Assembly (NCBI GenBank): GCA_950097015.1
Contig: CATNEN010000038.1
Span: 12,952,001 to 13,016,000, forward strand
Direction: 5' to 3'
From: Macrostomum hystrix
Taxonomy: Eukaryota > Platyhelminthes > Macrostomidae
Length of the DNA: 64,000 nucleotides
Shown here: in pieces, positions 26,753 through 38,462 of the stretch
Numbering within the stretch: the first letter of the stretch is position 1
Layout: every line of letters starts with the position of its first letter
Notes under the pieces: generated by a model
The model's input: the letters and a program-made list of their open reading frames with translations, nothing else
Database searches by the model: none
What the model was told of the DNA's origin: nothing
Program-made: the position numbers and the translations under genes

Positions 26753-26892
26753 AGGCCAGTACAGATGTTCACAACTGTACGAGTGTGCGCCTAAGAACCG
26801 TATCGGAGCGCATGGTGTGTTCAGGGTTCAGTGGAACAAATGCCTCCTCGCTGGCTGGCTGGTGGGTCGACCGTCGTCAAATGATGCGTTAG

Positions 26893-27490
26893 TGCTCACA
26901 GCCCCTGTAAATACGCATGCATGTATCTTTGTGTAAGAAGTTAAAGCAAGTTACTGGTCTACCCACCATCCTACTGATAGTATCAAGTTAGGCATATTAA
27001 ATTCTACTACTTCCGTGCCATATTTTACCTCACTTAAGCCTCAATGCTTATGAGGGCTTTAGTCAGCCCTTAAATTAGCAAATACTCCACCTTCCATTTC
27101 AATATATATTTTTTTTCTAAAAAAGGCCAACGAAATGTCCGGGTCAGACGCTTTGACAGAAGGCTGCATTAAAACGGCGGGCGATTTTTCAGGCTGAACA
27201 ACAAGAAGAGCATGCCGCTTTTCTGAGCTGTTTTTCTGCGCAAATCGCTAATAATTGCCTGTCTGGCTTTTTAAAATGTTGATTTCATTTTTTCCGACTA
27301 TATCTCCGGTGTTTGGAAAACTGCTTTTTATTCGTCCGATTTTTTACTATACTAATTAATTGCTCGTTAATTGTCTACAAAAAGCGTGACTACAAAAAAG
27401 TGATTGAAAAATGAACAGTCAACCTGAGCAGTGTTGCTCTGGTTAGCTAATTTTAAGTCACTCTAATGCTGTCACATATTTTCACAGCAC
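26893..27490. other. Spacer between satellite arrays
   Basis: No gene, RNA or repeat recognised in this AT-rich stretch. Confidence 0.5.
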
Positions 27491-27504
27491 TGTCTCAGAC
27501 GTCA

Positions 27505-28190
27505 TAGACACAGACAGAAAGCGGATGAGGCAGAAGTTATGACACAAACAGAAAGCGGATGAGGCAGAAGTTATGACACAGACAGAAAGCGGATGAGGCA
27601 GAAGTTATGACACAGACAGAAAGCGGATGAGGCAGAGGTTATGACACAGACAGAAAGCGGATGAGGCAGAGAATATGACACAGACAGAAAGCGGATGAGG
27701 CAGAGGTTATGACACAAACAGAAAGCGGATGAGGCAGAGGGGATGACACAGACAGAAGCGGATGAGGCAGAGGTTATGACACAAACAGAAAGCGGATGAG
27801 GCAGAGGGGATGACACAGACAGAAAGCGGATGAGGCAGAGGTTATAACACAAACAGAAAGCGGATGAGGCAGAGGTTATAACACAAACAGAAAGCGGGTG
27901 AGGCAGAGGTTATGACACAGACAGAAAGCGGATGAGGCAGAGGTTATGACACAAACAGAAAGCGGGTGAGGCAGAGGTTATGACACAGACAGAAAGCGGA
28001 TGAGGCAGAGGTTATGACACAAACAGAAAGCGGGTGAGGCAGAGGTTATGACACAGACAGAAAGGGGATGAGGCAGGGGGGATGACACAGACAGAAGCGG
28101 ATGAGGCAGAGGTTATGACACAGACAGAAAGCGGGTGAGGCAGAGGTTATGACGCAAACAGAAAGCGGGTGAGGTAGAGGGGATGATGCA
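27505..28190. repeat. 34-bp minisatellite
   Basis: About 20 units of a GACACAGACAGAAAGCGGAT + GAGGCAGAGGTTAT repeat with minor variants (GTTATGACAC / GGGATGACAC, GCGGAT/GCGGGT). It lies upstream of the GPCR gene. Confidence 0.93.
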
Positions 28191-28724
28191 CACCGGAAGC
28201 TGGTGAATGGTTTTGAGACTTTCTGGGTATGCATGTCGAAGCGGTGGATGGAAAGTTGTAGTATAATGGCCTATTGGACTGCACTGTCCAATCGGCGCAG
28301 TCCGGCCTTCAGCCACCCTATCATCTGCCGGGTTCTGCACAAACCGATAGCGGGCCAGTCGAGGGCGGACAGTTTCTTCATCAACGCTACGGGCAGCCAC
28401 GCTCCCTGAAGCCGTCGCCTCGATTCGCATTTCCTGTTGTCCGCTTTCACAGCTTCGTGGCTCTAGGAAAGTAAAACTGTTGGGCGCTGCAGGCAGACTA
28501 GATAAAAGGCAGGCAGACAGGCAGACAGAGCAGCCGCGCTTGGTGGGCCGAGCGATATCGTCTGTCACTCATACGCCCAGCCGCATAATTGGTACAGGCC
28601 TCTTTTTACACACACGCACCGTGGTTCTCGCTTAAGTGTCTGCAGCTGCACAAAGTGCTTCCAAAACAGCCTTACTACCAACAGGACTTAAGCGACATTT
28701 CAAGCAGCACCGAACCAGCCAAAA

Positions 28725-28965
28725 ATGTCACTGAACAGCGGCGTTCCGAACGATTCGTGGCCGCTGGCTGCGAAGCTGGTCCTGTCCGTACTGCTGGCCG
28801 CACTGTCCCTGTGGACTCTAGTTGGCAACGCGCTGGTGCTGGCTGCTCTGGCCACGTTTCGACAACTCCGCAGCGCGCCAAATCTCCTCATCGGCAACCT
28901 GGCCATCAGCGACTTCCTGCTGGCCCTCACCGTACTACCGCTGTCCTCCGTCAATGCCGTCGTGG
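28725..28965 (+). CDS. Aminergic-type G protein-coupled receptor, exon 1
   Basis: ATG at 28725; the extracellular N-terminus has one likely N-glycosylation site nearby (GVPNDS is not one; LNSG is weak). TM1 is LVGNALVLAAL (GN signature) and TM2 LLIGNLAISDFLLALTVLP (NLAxSD). The exon ends in phase 1 at GTAAGT, just before the first extracellular loop. The spliced protein is 445 aa with exon 2. Rhodopsin-family, seven membrane segments. It would couple an amine-like ligand to G proteins at the plasma membrane; the ligand is not determinable. Confidence 0.9.
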
Positions 28966-28985
28966 GTAAGTGGATCCGTGAACAT

Positions 28986-29452
28986 CGATGAGCTGACTGC
29001 ATTGTTGAGCTGACTGCACTGTTGAGCTGACTGCACTGTTGAGCTGACTGCACTGTTGAGCTGACTGCACTGTTGAGCTGACTGCACTGTTGAGCTGACT
29101 GCACTGTTGAGCTGACTGCACTGTTGAGCTGACTGCACTGTTGAGCTGACTGCACTGTTGAGCTGACTGCACTGTTGAGCTGACTGCACTGTTGAGCTGA
29201 CTGCACTGTTGAGCTGACTGCACTGTTGAGCTGACTGCACTGTTGAGCTGACTGCACTGTTGAGCTGACTGCACTGTTGAGCTGACTGCACTGTTGAGCT
29301 GACTGCACTGTTGAGCTGACTGCACTGTTGAGCTGACTGCACTGTAGAGCTGACTGCACTGTTGAGCTGACTGCACTGTTGAGCTGACTGCACTGTTGAG
29401 CTGACTGCACTGTTGAGCTGACTGCACTGTTGAGCTGACTGCACTGTTGAGC
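28986..29452. repeat. 17-bp minisatellite at the start of the GPCR intron
   Basis: About 27 copies of GAGCTGACTGCACTGTT, almost without variation, beginning ~20 bp after the exon 1 donor. The open frames across it in several phases are artefacts of the period. Confidence 0.96.
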
Positions 29453-29459
29453 AGATTTT

Positions 29460-30460
29460 ATAATTATTAATTGTTATCTTTAATAGGCTTGTTGAGTTTT
29501 GTTATCGAAGAATTGACTCTAAGCACGGGCTGATTGCGTCACGTTAGTGGTTGATGTGTGAGCAGCTTCGTCTCTGCATGAGAAGGGCTGGCTCTGAAAA
29601 AAATCATTCATATTTTTTAAGCCGTCAAATACCACTGCTAGTGTCGACTTTTGGTCGAGTTGGCCGATTACCAGACCAAAGTAAATAGACCCAGTAGCCA
29701 GCAATCAGACTTGGACAAAACAAAAAGTAGAAGCAGTTTTCTCCCCAAGCAAATCTTGCTGATTTGTTGTTTGTTATTTTTGCTACATCTCGATTGGATC
29801 TGCACTCTTTGCCTAGAGCTGCTGTGCAAATTCAGCCGGGCCGTGGATATCTTCAAATCTATATTTCGAGCAACGGCAATTTCAGAGTTAGAAAGCAGAC
29901 TCAGAGCGACAGAGTAGTCTCAGGATGAGAGAATAGACTCAGTGCGAGAGAGTAGACACAATACTGAGGGTAGACACATAGGTAGAGAGAATACAGACAG
30001 TGAGACTTTAGTCAATGAGAGTGACGGTCAGATGGAAAACAGATCACTGCCAGCCGTGAGCTCAGCACTCGGTGTGCTCAAGTCTGAGGCCAGAGCACCC
30101 AAGTTCTTCTCCCTCAGATTTAGCTTGACTTAGTTTCTGCCCCCCCAGACGAAAGGCTGTAAAATTTGGCCTCATTTCCTCTGACACATTGAGGGCATCT
30201 CGAGTCGGAACTGCAATTTTGAGCATCTCAATATTATAGGGAGCAGCCTAAATCCTCAACTTTGCACACTTAAGTTTGCTTAACTCACTGGGGGAGAGCG
30301 AGCGAGCGCGGAAAGATGAGTCCAGAAAGGACTGAGGAACAACTTCCCGTCAGAATGGATGGAAAACTCCTGTACAGCCCGATTCCAAGCTCAGAGTTGC
30401 TGCCTCCCTTTGAGGGAAACTTTGAGGTGACTTCACGGTGCCTCTGACTCTAGTCTAGTC
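29460..30460. other. GPCR intron, unremarkable part
   Basis: Nothing recognised apart from loosely repeated AGACTCAG/GAGAGTAGAC motifs at 29890-30010. Confidence 0.45.
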
Positions 30461-30467
30461 TAGTCTA

Positions 30468-30845
30468 GTCTCCCCTACATAGTCCTTCAGCTGAGGGTTG
30501 CCTCCCCTACACAGTCCTTCAGCTGAGGGTTGCCTCCCGCACAGTCCTTCAGCTGAGGGTTGCCTCCCCTACACAGTCCTTCAGCTGAGGGTTGCCTCCC
30601 CTACACAGTCCTTCAGCTGAGGGTTGCCTCCCCTACACAGTCCTTCAGCTGAGGGTTGCCTCCCCTACACAGTCCTTCAGCTGAGGGTTGCCTCCCGCAC
30701 AGTCCTTCAGCTGAGGGTTGCCTCCCCCTACACAGTCCTTCATCTGAGGGTTGCCTCCTGCACAGTCCTTCAGCAGAATGTTGTGTCCTCTACACAGTCC
30801 TTCAGCAGAGAGTTGCCTACCCTACACAGTCCTTCAACATTGATA
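30468..30845. repeat. 32-bp minisatellite in the GPCR intron
   Basis: About 11 units of CAGTCCTTCAGCTGAGGGTT + GCCTCCCCTACA, with shortened units lacking CCTACA and decayed units at the 3' side. Confidence 0.92.
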
Positions 30846-30899
30846 TACATCTCCACAGCTTTCAGCAGAGAGACGTCTCCTTGCCGCCCTTGAGCAGAG

Positions 30900-33100
30900 C
30901 ACTGAGCAGAACTGCAGGCTGCACAAGTTGTTTATCTGCTGCGTACAGCTATTTGGGCGCACCAATTCAATACAGCTTGGCCCTTTTGATTCTTCCATTG
31001 AGGCTGGCGAATGTCGCTGCCCTGCAAAGCTCTCACAGGGCTCTGGCAGCCAGTGGGAACTGGATGGACCAACTTTTCTCCCATTGCCTGCTCCCTCTGA
31101 CCTGATTGCCCCCCTGCCTCATCCCCACCTCGCGCCGTCCCACGGGCTCCCATGGGAGCTATATTAGCGACTTATGCAAATTGGGATTCGAAGGAGGGGA
31201 GTTTTGGAAAAATCAGTTCTAGGCGAGAGGCGGGGGTGAGGGAGAGATGGGGCACGGATTGGTGAGAGAGCTCGTGGGATGGTGTGAGATGAGACAGAGG
31301 TAGGCGCTGTAATCGGGGGTAGCGAAGGGATTCGTCGAAGAACGGACAGGCGCAGAGACTGGTGACAAGTCAAGCGAAAAGGCGGGCAGAGCTGGGAAAC
31401 ACATGCGAGCTGGTTTGATGCGCTGTCGTGAGGAACAAAGTAATTTGGCTTCTGTATTTAATGGGACGAATATATTGCCACAGCTCCCAGACATCGGTTT
31501 GAGGGCTGGGAGATAGGGTTCCTTGGTGGGGAGCAATTTCTTAATGGATTGTGTGGGTGGATTTTGTAAGAGTGGATTGTTTCGGCTAGATTTTGAAGCT
31601 AAGATTGTGTGGGGTAGATTGTGTGCGGTAGACTTTGTATGATAGATAGTGAAGGTCCATAATACGATTTTAAAGTGTAGGCCAGAGTCAACTTGGAGTT
31701 CAGCAAGTAGTCTCAGACCTGTTGTCCCTAGTTGGCCAAACGCGCCGGTACTCGTATATTTGCGTGATACATTGATAGATGCGAACTAATAAATGAGATT
31801 TGTGAACAGTTATCAATTATCAATTACAATTGTGAGCGTAAATAAAAATCGTACAGCGCCACAATTCACAAAGCACAAAATGCTCGTACATGATCATTAT
31901 TGATTTAAGATGAACATTTCTTTAGAGGGAAAACCAACAAAATGGACTGTGTGCGATAAGTTCCAGAAAGCTTGTGATGAAATGCTCTATAGGCGGGAAG
32001 AAATTTTTTAACGTATTCGAATAGGCAAGCATGGCAAGGGAATTGAGTGGAATGTAAATTTCTGAAAAGCACTAAATCGGGTTCATAAATCAGTTAGACT
32101 GATTCACTCAATTGTGAAGTTTGTCAGCGTCAGCGTCAGCTCTGATTGAGTCATCGATCAAGCTTCAAGGACCGTCCAAACCAAACCTGTCAATCGTCGA
32201 CTGCTCAAGACTGAAAATAAAGCCAGACAAATGCATTCATCACTTCCTTGGTCGGCGCAAAATCTAGCGGCATCTAGAAATTTTTCTCTTGCTTTCTTTC
32301 TTCTTTTTTAGAAGTAGAAATGGAATTCGAAACAAGGGGATGCGGAAAGTGGGGGATAAAGTGTCGGCCGAGCAAGAGGCGCGGGAAACCGACTCACGCT
32401 GGGGATGAGGACACAGCATGCGCTGGACTTTGAAGAAGTTCGAGGCCAATGGAACTGTCACAGTCAATTGCCTCTCATGCTGCTTTCTCCTGCTCGGAGG
32501 GCCGAAGTGATTTCCGATGCCACACACCCGCAACCGAAATACTTGGACATAGTTCCGACAGTAAAATTACAAGGCTAGGAGTTCGGCGAGCAGTGTGCCA
32601 GTCCATTCATATAGTATCTTCTGGTTGGAAATTCACTTTAAAATGTTTTGAATAAGCCTGTTGGAGTTCGCATGGTTAATTGCTCGAAATACTCCTTTGA
32701 CGCTCTCCACGAGACTTGCTTCGATTTGCGATCGGGCTTTCAGCACAGAGTACTCGAACGTCTATTAGGTGATAAGGAGTGAACACCTGAGATCAACAGC
32801 TTCAATAATTCCAATCTCAGCAAGACGTTCTCTCTGATATATTGCTCCCCCGGTCATACCTGTAGGGTAGCAGCTACTCCAGAAATAGATCTCCTGAGTC
32901 CAGTCCAGCACATACGGGCCCAGCATTAAACAGAATCAGTAGGAAATCCTTACCCAGCATGGTAGGGGTCTCAATCAATCATTAGTGATACGGGCTCATC
33001 ATGCGGTTTCCCATGCAGTGCAGTTTGGCGAGCCCTGCAGCAGACTCGACCCACAGACTGACCGGCGAGGGAAATCTTACATCGTTTCAACAAGAATTTG
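30900..33100. other. GPCR intron, no recognised gene
   Basis: 2.2 kb without convincing coding or RNA features. A run of purine-rich sequence lies at 31190-31400. Confidence 0.45.
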
Positions 33101-33230
33101 AAATTTCCGATGGGGCTCTCAGATCGAAAAATGAAGGGAATGTCTGATGGGGCTCTCCCATCAAAAAATGAAGGGAATGTCCGATTGGGCTCTCTACAAA
33201 AAACGAATGGAATGTCCGATGGGGCTCTCT
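33100..33230. repeat. Decayed tandem repeat, left part
   Basis: Four degenerate ~32-36-bp units of AATGTCCGATGGGGCTCTCT + ACAAAAATGAAGGG. The same repeat resumes at 35548, so the LINE between them was inserted into this array. Confidence 0.85.
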
Positions 33231-33304
33231 TGACTTAACTTGACTTAGCTGCAGGGCGGTCCCGAATAGAGGGACGCAGCGGGAAGGCGATGCCGCATAT
33301 TCCG

Positions 33305-34273
33305 CTAGTCCCTGAACGACCGACGCACCGTCACGGACGAGGAGTTAGCGTCGCCCAGGGAGGTCCCTCGGAGTCGCTCTCCGCAGCCACGTCGCTCCCT
33401 GGAAGAGAGAGTTTCAGCTCTGCGGGTGGCCCGAAGGTAGCGCATGAGCTGATTGAAGTTTTCGGGTTTACATGCTTCCTGGATGGAAGTGTGTGGCCCG
33501 AGATAGGTAATTCTGTCCCGCATGAAGGCGGGGCAGATGCTGACAAAATATTCAGCGGTTTCGTCACCTGAGTTGCAAAAACTAAAGGTAGCGTTGGTAA
33601 CATTGCCCTGCAGGTATTGGTACCTGGTGAAGCACCCATGCCCAGACAGGGTCATGGTGGTGGCTCGGATGTCTTTGCGCGGGAGACCCAGAAGGAGGTT
33701 CCGGAGTTTGCGGGAGGGCTGCGGAACAGCCTCTCTAGATTGCCTGCAGGTGTTGCAGTTCGCCCAGAGCGAGTAGTGCTGAAGCTTCACCCACGCTTTG
33801 ATGCGTGAGTTAATGACACAGTTTGGGACCGGAACCAGAGGTTCGGGTCCCCAGGAGGATCCAGCGGTGCCGGCTTTCGCTAGAGCGTCAGCCAGCTCGT
33901 TGCCCTGAAATCCCTCGTGTCCGGGCACCCATTTAAGGGTGACCTTGTTGGTGGAGGCCAACATGTTGAGATGCTTGATACAGCCCAGGACCGTTGCCGA
34001 GCCAATGCAGCGACTGCCGATGGCATACAGTGCTGCCTGACTGTCAGAGTGGAAGATGATATCCTTACCTTTCACGCCATTAGCGAGCAGCTCTGCAGAG
34101 CAGGAGCTGATGGCAAGTACCTCATTATGGAAGACACTGGAGTTGACGCCAGTGTTGGGCGTGGGTTGCAACCAGCTGCCCATTGTGAAAGATGCAGACA
34201 CCGAAACCGGTGTTCTTTGACTGTTTGGATCCATCAGTGTAGCAATGAAGTTCACCGCGATTCCAGCTGTCAT
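33305..34273 (-). pseudogene. RNase H and C-terminal part of LINE ORF2
   Basis: Open for 322 codons. RNase H motifs are visible (the first catalytic Asp, YTDGSK, lies just upstream near 34230 in a frame continuing from the SINE junction). A Cys-His-containing C-terminal region (RATTMTLSGHGCFTRYQYL) follows, typical of LINE ORF2 ends. It belongs to a truncated element. Confidence 0.75.
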
Positions 34274-34331
34274 TGATTTCGTCGCGCGGATCGATGACTA
34301 CGTCGTAGCCTTGTCTCGCGTTCGGTCTCGT

Positions 34332-34724
34332 GGCGATGTTAATAATAATAATAATAATAATTGCAGGAGGGCTGCGGGCAATGACACATAGTTTGGTGAC
34401 ACTAGACCCGCAGCCAGCGAGGAGGCAATTCTGCCCATTTCGCTGACTCCTGAGCACACACGCACACAGATACCGTACGCAGGCATACGCTCACACAGGT
34501 GTGTACATCTGCCCTGACTTTCTCATCGTCAGGCAGTGTACACTCGAACTGTGCCTTGGAGGTTGGCCCTCAAGGGCGTAAATTGCACGACAAGCCCCCA
34601 AGCCTTCTCTCCGCGGCTGCGCCCCAAATAAATGTGGCCTCGTCGTGGAATCGAACTTAGGGACTGTGGTGCGAGTGGCAAACGCGTTAACCGCTCTGCC
34701 ACCGACCCCCTCGAGGCGATGTTA
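34332..34724 (-). mobile_element. tRNA-derived SINE inserted in the LINE
   Basis: Minus-strand SINE of ~373 bp. A box TGGCAGAGCGG (rc of 34691-34701), B box AGTTCGATTCC (rc of 34647-34657), and an (ATT)n tail at 34342-34361. A 10-bp target duplication GGCGATGTTA lies at 34332-34341 and 34715-34724. It interrupts the LINE ORF between the RT thumb and the RNase H. The tRNA-like head is Leu/Ser-like in its GGTGGCAGAGCGGTTAAC start. Confidence 0.9.
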
Positions 34725-35055
34725 TCCGTGAGGACATGATGGGCATCGCACTCGTTGAGGATTTTGAGGCAAAGATCGCTATGAGGGATAATTTTCCTCT
34801 TAGCGAATGCTCTCATAAACTTGAACTTGACGCCCGCATCAAGCAGACGCCTAGTCGACTTGGCAGCTTCGCCTCTGATAAAGATGTCCAGAGGTGGAAG
34901 ATCCAAGAAGGCCGCCATACCAGCAAAGGGTGTTGATCTGGTGGCGTTGCAGATCAGTCGACATGCCCTTCCCTGGACCGTGTTGAGCAGATCAGCATGA
35001 CTCTTGACCTGGGTAGCGCTGACCTAGATCAAGGAGGCGTAGGTGATGGCGGGTC

Positions 35056-35535
35056 TCACCACAGAGGTATAGATCCACCAAAGACGCTTTGGGGATAGAC
35101 CCCAGAGGATCCCAGGGCACGCCGCAGCTGCGCTATGATCGCAGAAGCAAGTTGAGTCTGTGGAAAGTGGAAAGACCAGTTGAGTCTGTGGTCGAGCAAG
35201 ACCCCAAGACACCTGGTCCTTTGAGCGAAGGGGATGTCCTTGCCATAGAGTTGCAGAGGCTCTATGTTCCACCGGATCTTACTGGTGAACATAATGGCAA
35301 CAGTTTTAGGCTCTGAAAGCCTTAAGCCGTTGTCCTCGGCCCAGATCTCAGCTTTTCGGAGAAACGCTTGCATAAGATCCCTGAGCGTGCTAGGCGACGG
35401 TCCCGCAACAATGGCAGTGACGTCGTCGGCATACCCGATTTTTTGTACGGGGTCAGGTCTGGAACTGCTCAGGAGAGAGTCGATGACCATGTTCCAGAGG
35501 GTGGGAGTAAGGACTCCCCTTGGGGGCCACCTTTA
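35056..35535 (-). pseudogene. Reverse transcriptase core fragment of the LINE
   Basis: RT motifs in order: PQGGVLTPTLWNMVIDSLL region, then YADD with KIGYADDVTAIVAG, then LRLSEPKTVAIMF and [11 protein letters not shown]. 5' truncation removes the fingers and the endonuclease. Confidence 0.85.
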
Positions 35536-35547
35536 CAAACCCATAGA

Positions 35548-35745
35548 GGGCTCTCTAGAAAATCAAGGAAATGTCCGATGGAGCTCTCTACAAAAATGAA
35601 TGGAATGTCCGATTGTGCTCTCTACAAAAAAGGGAATGTCCGATGTGGCTCTCAACAAAACATGAAGGGAATGTCCGATGGGGCTCTCTACAAAAATGAA
35701 GGGAATGTCCGATGGGGCTCTGTACCAAAAATACGATTAGAAGTA
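35548..35745. repeat. Decayed tandem repeat, right part
   Basis: Five or six units of the AATGTCCGATGGGGCTCTCT repeat continuing from 33230 across the LINE insertion. Confidence 0.85.
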
Positions 35746-36158
35746 ATGTCCTATGAGGCTGTCTGCAATAATTAAAAGCATTCGATGGAGCCTTCTACCG
35801 GGATAACGTAAATACCTGTACTCGAACTTGATGTGAATTTTATCTCCCACAAATACTTTAACGGATATTAAATGGACTTCTATATACATTTCATCTCAAC
35901 GATTTATTTGCTCAAAAGTGAAGCCAGCTTCTATATGTAAACATGCGATTTATTGGATTCGTTTGAGGATCAGAATGCGGATCAAGATCAGAATCAGCAA
36001 ACAGTGGAAGACTAAAAATGAGGCTCGCTGGCGGGCGAGAAAAACTAAAAGTTGCAGCATGGCTTAAATGAACTTCAGTGAATGAAAGATGTAAAGTACA
36101 TTCGTGAAATTCCACTAGACAGACCAAAAGACCCTGACCGAATTCCAACGACCCACAG

Positions 36159-37255
36159 GTCACTGGCAGTTCGGCCCCGTGTTGTGCAACTTGTGGCTCA
36201 GCCTGGACGTGCTCTACTGCACAGCCTCAGTCTGGAGCCTGGTGGCCATCGCCTTCGACCGGTTCACCGCCACCGTCTGTCCTTTGTGGTACCGTGAGAA
36301 GCAACAGCGCTGCCGGGCTGCCGTCTACTCAATCCTGGTTTGGCTGCTCAGCTGCCTCATCTGCCTGCCGCCACTCATTGGCTGGGACGGTCGGAAATTC
36401 GTTGACCCGGCCGCCAAGCTGGGCCGCTCTCTGGTGCCAGTCGGAGACGCCAACAACAGCGCCTGGGACGGCCGTGTCACCTGCGACTTGTTTAAGGAGA
36501 CGAATTACGTGGTGTACTCGGCTACTGGCAGTTTCATCCTACCGCTGCTCATCCTGATCATGCTATACGCCAGAATATTTCACCTACTGCGTAGGCGGGC
36601 CCGCTGCCTCCGACGCCGTCGAATGCAGCAGCATCGGCGGCTGGCGGTGACTCATCAACCCAGCGGAGTCTGGTTTGATCGTGACCTAGATCTGGCCACG
36701 GTACTACCAGCGCCGACTGTTGCAGCAGATGTGAACCATTATCAGCTGCATGCAGCCGACGAGGAAGACGATAACGCCATCGCTGACTTCCACGATGCTC
36801 GGGAGGTCGTCACCGAGCGGCCAGCCTGTGTGCTGGCGAATCCCGTTGCGCCGCTGCCAGATGACGATGACGACGGCCCAGTCAACGATCCGACGCCGCG
36901 CCATCGCCGAGGTCCTCGCAGGGCCGACTTGCGAGAGCAACGGGCAACGCAGCGCATGCTAGCCATTGTGGTGGTGTTCATTGTGTGCTGGATGCCTTTC
37001 ACTCTCATGTACCTAGCTCGCGGCGTCACCAGCGAGCAGCGGGAGGCATCGGATGAGCCGCAATCCGCGGTGCTAGAGGTGGTGCAGTTCCTGGCCATCT
37101 GGCTGGGCTACGCAAATAGCGCACTGAACCCGGTGCTATACACCGTCTTCAACCGGGACTTTCGGCACGCAATCGGGCGACTGTTGCGATGTGGTAGGCG
37201 CTGCGGCCGTCGGAGGCGACAACAGCGGCAGCAGCAGCAGACGACGGGTCGTTGA
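36159..37255 (+). CDS. Aminergic-type GPCR, exon 2
   Basis: Acceptor ACCCACAG before 36159, phase 1. The join reads GHWQFGPVLC, the usual extracellular-loop-1/TM3 entry with the disulfide Cys. TM3 LSLDVLYCTASVW carries the amine-binding Asp 3.32, but the DRY motif is DRF. TM4 ends in PP, loop 2 has the partner Cys, and TM5 is YVVYSATGSFILP. A long third intracellular loop (~130 aa, acidic and Arg-rich) precedes TM6 FIVCWMPFTLMYL (CWxP; Thr replaces the second aromatic). TM7 is WLGYANSALNPVLYTVFN with W7.40, Y7.43 and NPxxY. The pattern is closest to serotonin/dopamine/octopamine receptors. AATAAA at 37515-37520. Confidence 0.93.
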
Positions 37256-37860
37256 AATCCAAACCTGCTGAAATCTTGTTATGGTCATCTCAGAGCTGCT
37301 ATCTGCTCAGAGCTAATATCTAAATTGGGGTTAATACAAAAAATTTAAGTTTTGCGAAGGGCTTTTAGTACCTTCTACAATTCTACAAAAGGACATGTAT
37401 TCTATACGGATCATATAACTGGTATACGCAAAAAATAGTCTTCCTTATTGCTTTTTCAACTGAAAAAACTGAAAAAAACTAAACTAATGTGCCCTGCTTA
37501 AAATTTACTTTTTAAATAAATCTTCTCGCTGTTGCATCAGCAATTCTGTACCCGTGTCTTTGGGGATCTTGATTCGCAGCTTTTTGGATCGGATTGAGCC
37601 CAGATAAATAGGAGCATTTTAAAGTGCAACAAAATATCCACGCTGTATCCGACCGTAAAAAAGCCGCAAGTTTTACCGCATTTTTATCGTTAAATTACCA
37701 CAAATAAACTATCTGTCCTCTACTTAAAGTAGACAATAGTGCGCCTAAAATTGTCTGCTCTTTTTCGTAAGTCACCGGTTGTTAACTGGAAAATGCGAAC
37801 TGTGAACTCCTAGCTTATGACTTACTATCTAGCAACCTGTGTTACAACCATTTTAACAGT
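37256..37860. other. GPCR 3' flank
   Basis: Probable 3' UTR to about 37540, then nothing recognised. Confidence 0.5.
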
Positions 37861-37958
37861 GTCATTCTGTAATGGGCGGCACCGACCGCCTCCTCGCTGC
37901 GTCCGTCATGGAGGCTCCCTGCCGCTAAGTCAAGTAAGTAAGTCAAGTCATTCTGTAA
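37861..37958 (+). mobile_element. 74-bp 5'-truncated LINE tail with 12-bp target duplication
   Basis: A short fragment ending CGCTAAGTCAAGTAAGTAAG matches the 3' end of the LINE at 33231 (shared CGCTGCGTCC and TAAGTCAAG tail). It is bounded by perfect direct repeats GTCATTCTGTAA at 37861-37872 and 37947-37958. This is what target-primed reverse transcription with early termination leaves. Confidence 0.88.
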
Positions 37959-38094
37959 AACCTTCCACGTCCTTTTTGGTGAATGTACTAGACTTGAAAG
38001 TTCTAAAAATCCGGCTGTCCATGCTGACTGATCCTTGTGTGAAACAGTCATATCTGACTTTCAGCTATCCTCCCTCTGAAAGTTGAAAGTCTAA

Positions 38095-38312
38095 TTGGGA
38101 CCCAAATCGAGATGAGGGGTCTTGGACTCTTGGTGCGAGAGGCAAAAACGTTAGACTGATCCGCCACTCACCTCCTAAGAGACGCTACTGGAGGCAAAAT
38201 GAATGAAGAATACTTTTCTTTTTCTTTTTATCCTAAGCCGTATAAAGAATGCTTGGTGCTTACCCCAAGGCACGGTGAGAGTGTATACTGCCTGACGATG
38301 AGAAAGTCAGTA
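38095..38312. mobile_element. SINE fragments related to 34342-34714
   Basis: 38262-38310 (+) resembles the SINE body, including TATACTGCCTGACGATGAGA. 38095-38176 resembles the tRNA-like head in the opposite orientation (GGTGCGAGAGGCAAA). The two halves point in opposite directions, so this is rearranged or two separate insertions. Confidence 0.45.
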
Positions 38313-38462
38313 AGTGGCGGCCATGCAGTGTTTGCAGTGCATGGTTCCAGGATAACTTTAGGTATTATGTTTTCACTCGAAGTTCCAACAAATGTTTCTT
38401 TGACTCCATGTGGTCATGAGGGCTACCTAGTCGCTTATCATACAAGCCCTAACCAGGTTTGA

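Larger units (their letters stand above)
33231..35547 (-). mobile_element. 5'-truncated non-LTR retrotransposon with RNase H, split by a SINE
   Basis: Minus-strand LINE. At the 5' side (35535-35056) it encodes the reverse transcriptase core, PQGGVLTPTLW then YADD (IGYADDVTAI), followed by thumb-type sequence ([11 protein letters not shown]) and ACRLICNATRSTP. After the SINE it encodes RNase H: YTDGSK, then HSDSQAALYAI, and WVPGHEGFQGNELADALAK. It ends in a repeated TAAGTCAAG tail at 33231. GGGCTCTCT occurs at both ends (33222-33230, 35548-35556), a possible target duplication, although the target is itself repetitive. RT plus RNase H suggests the I/R1/LOA side of LINE diversity (inference). 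The 5' part is missing, so this copy is dead. Confidence 0.88.

Noticed and set aside
25834-26892. 352-codon open frame
   Set aside because: It arises from an 81-bp satellite whose period is a multiple of three; no domain and no gene context.
27490-28190. CRISPR-like regular array
   Set aside because: Contiguous tandem units without unique spacers in a eukaryotic genome; a minisatellite.
28700-29444. Gln/Ser-rich minus-strand open frames
   Set aside because: They come from the 17-bp repeat being open in several frames; the real gene there is on the + strand.
34342-34361. (ATT)n microsatellite as a separate feature
   Set aside because: It is the 3' tail of the SINE, directly next to its target duplication.
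34640-34712. Possible Leu/Ser-type tRNA gene on the minus strand
   Set aside because: Part of a SINE with tail and 10-bp target duplication; no separate tRNA gene.
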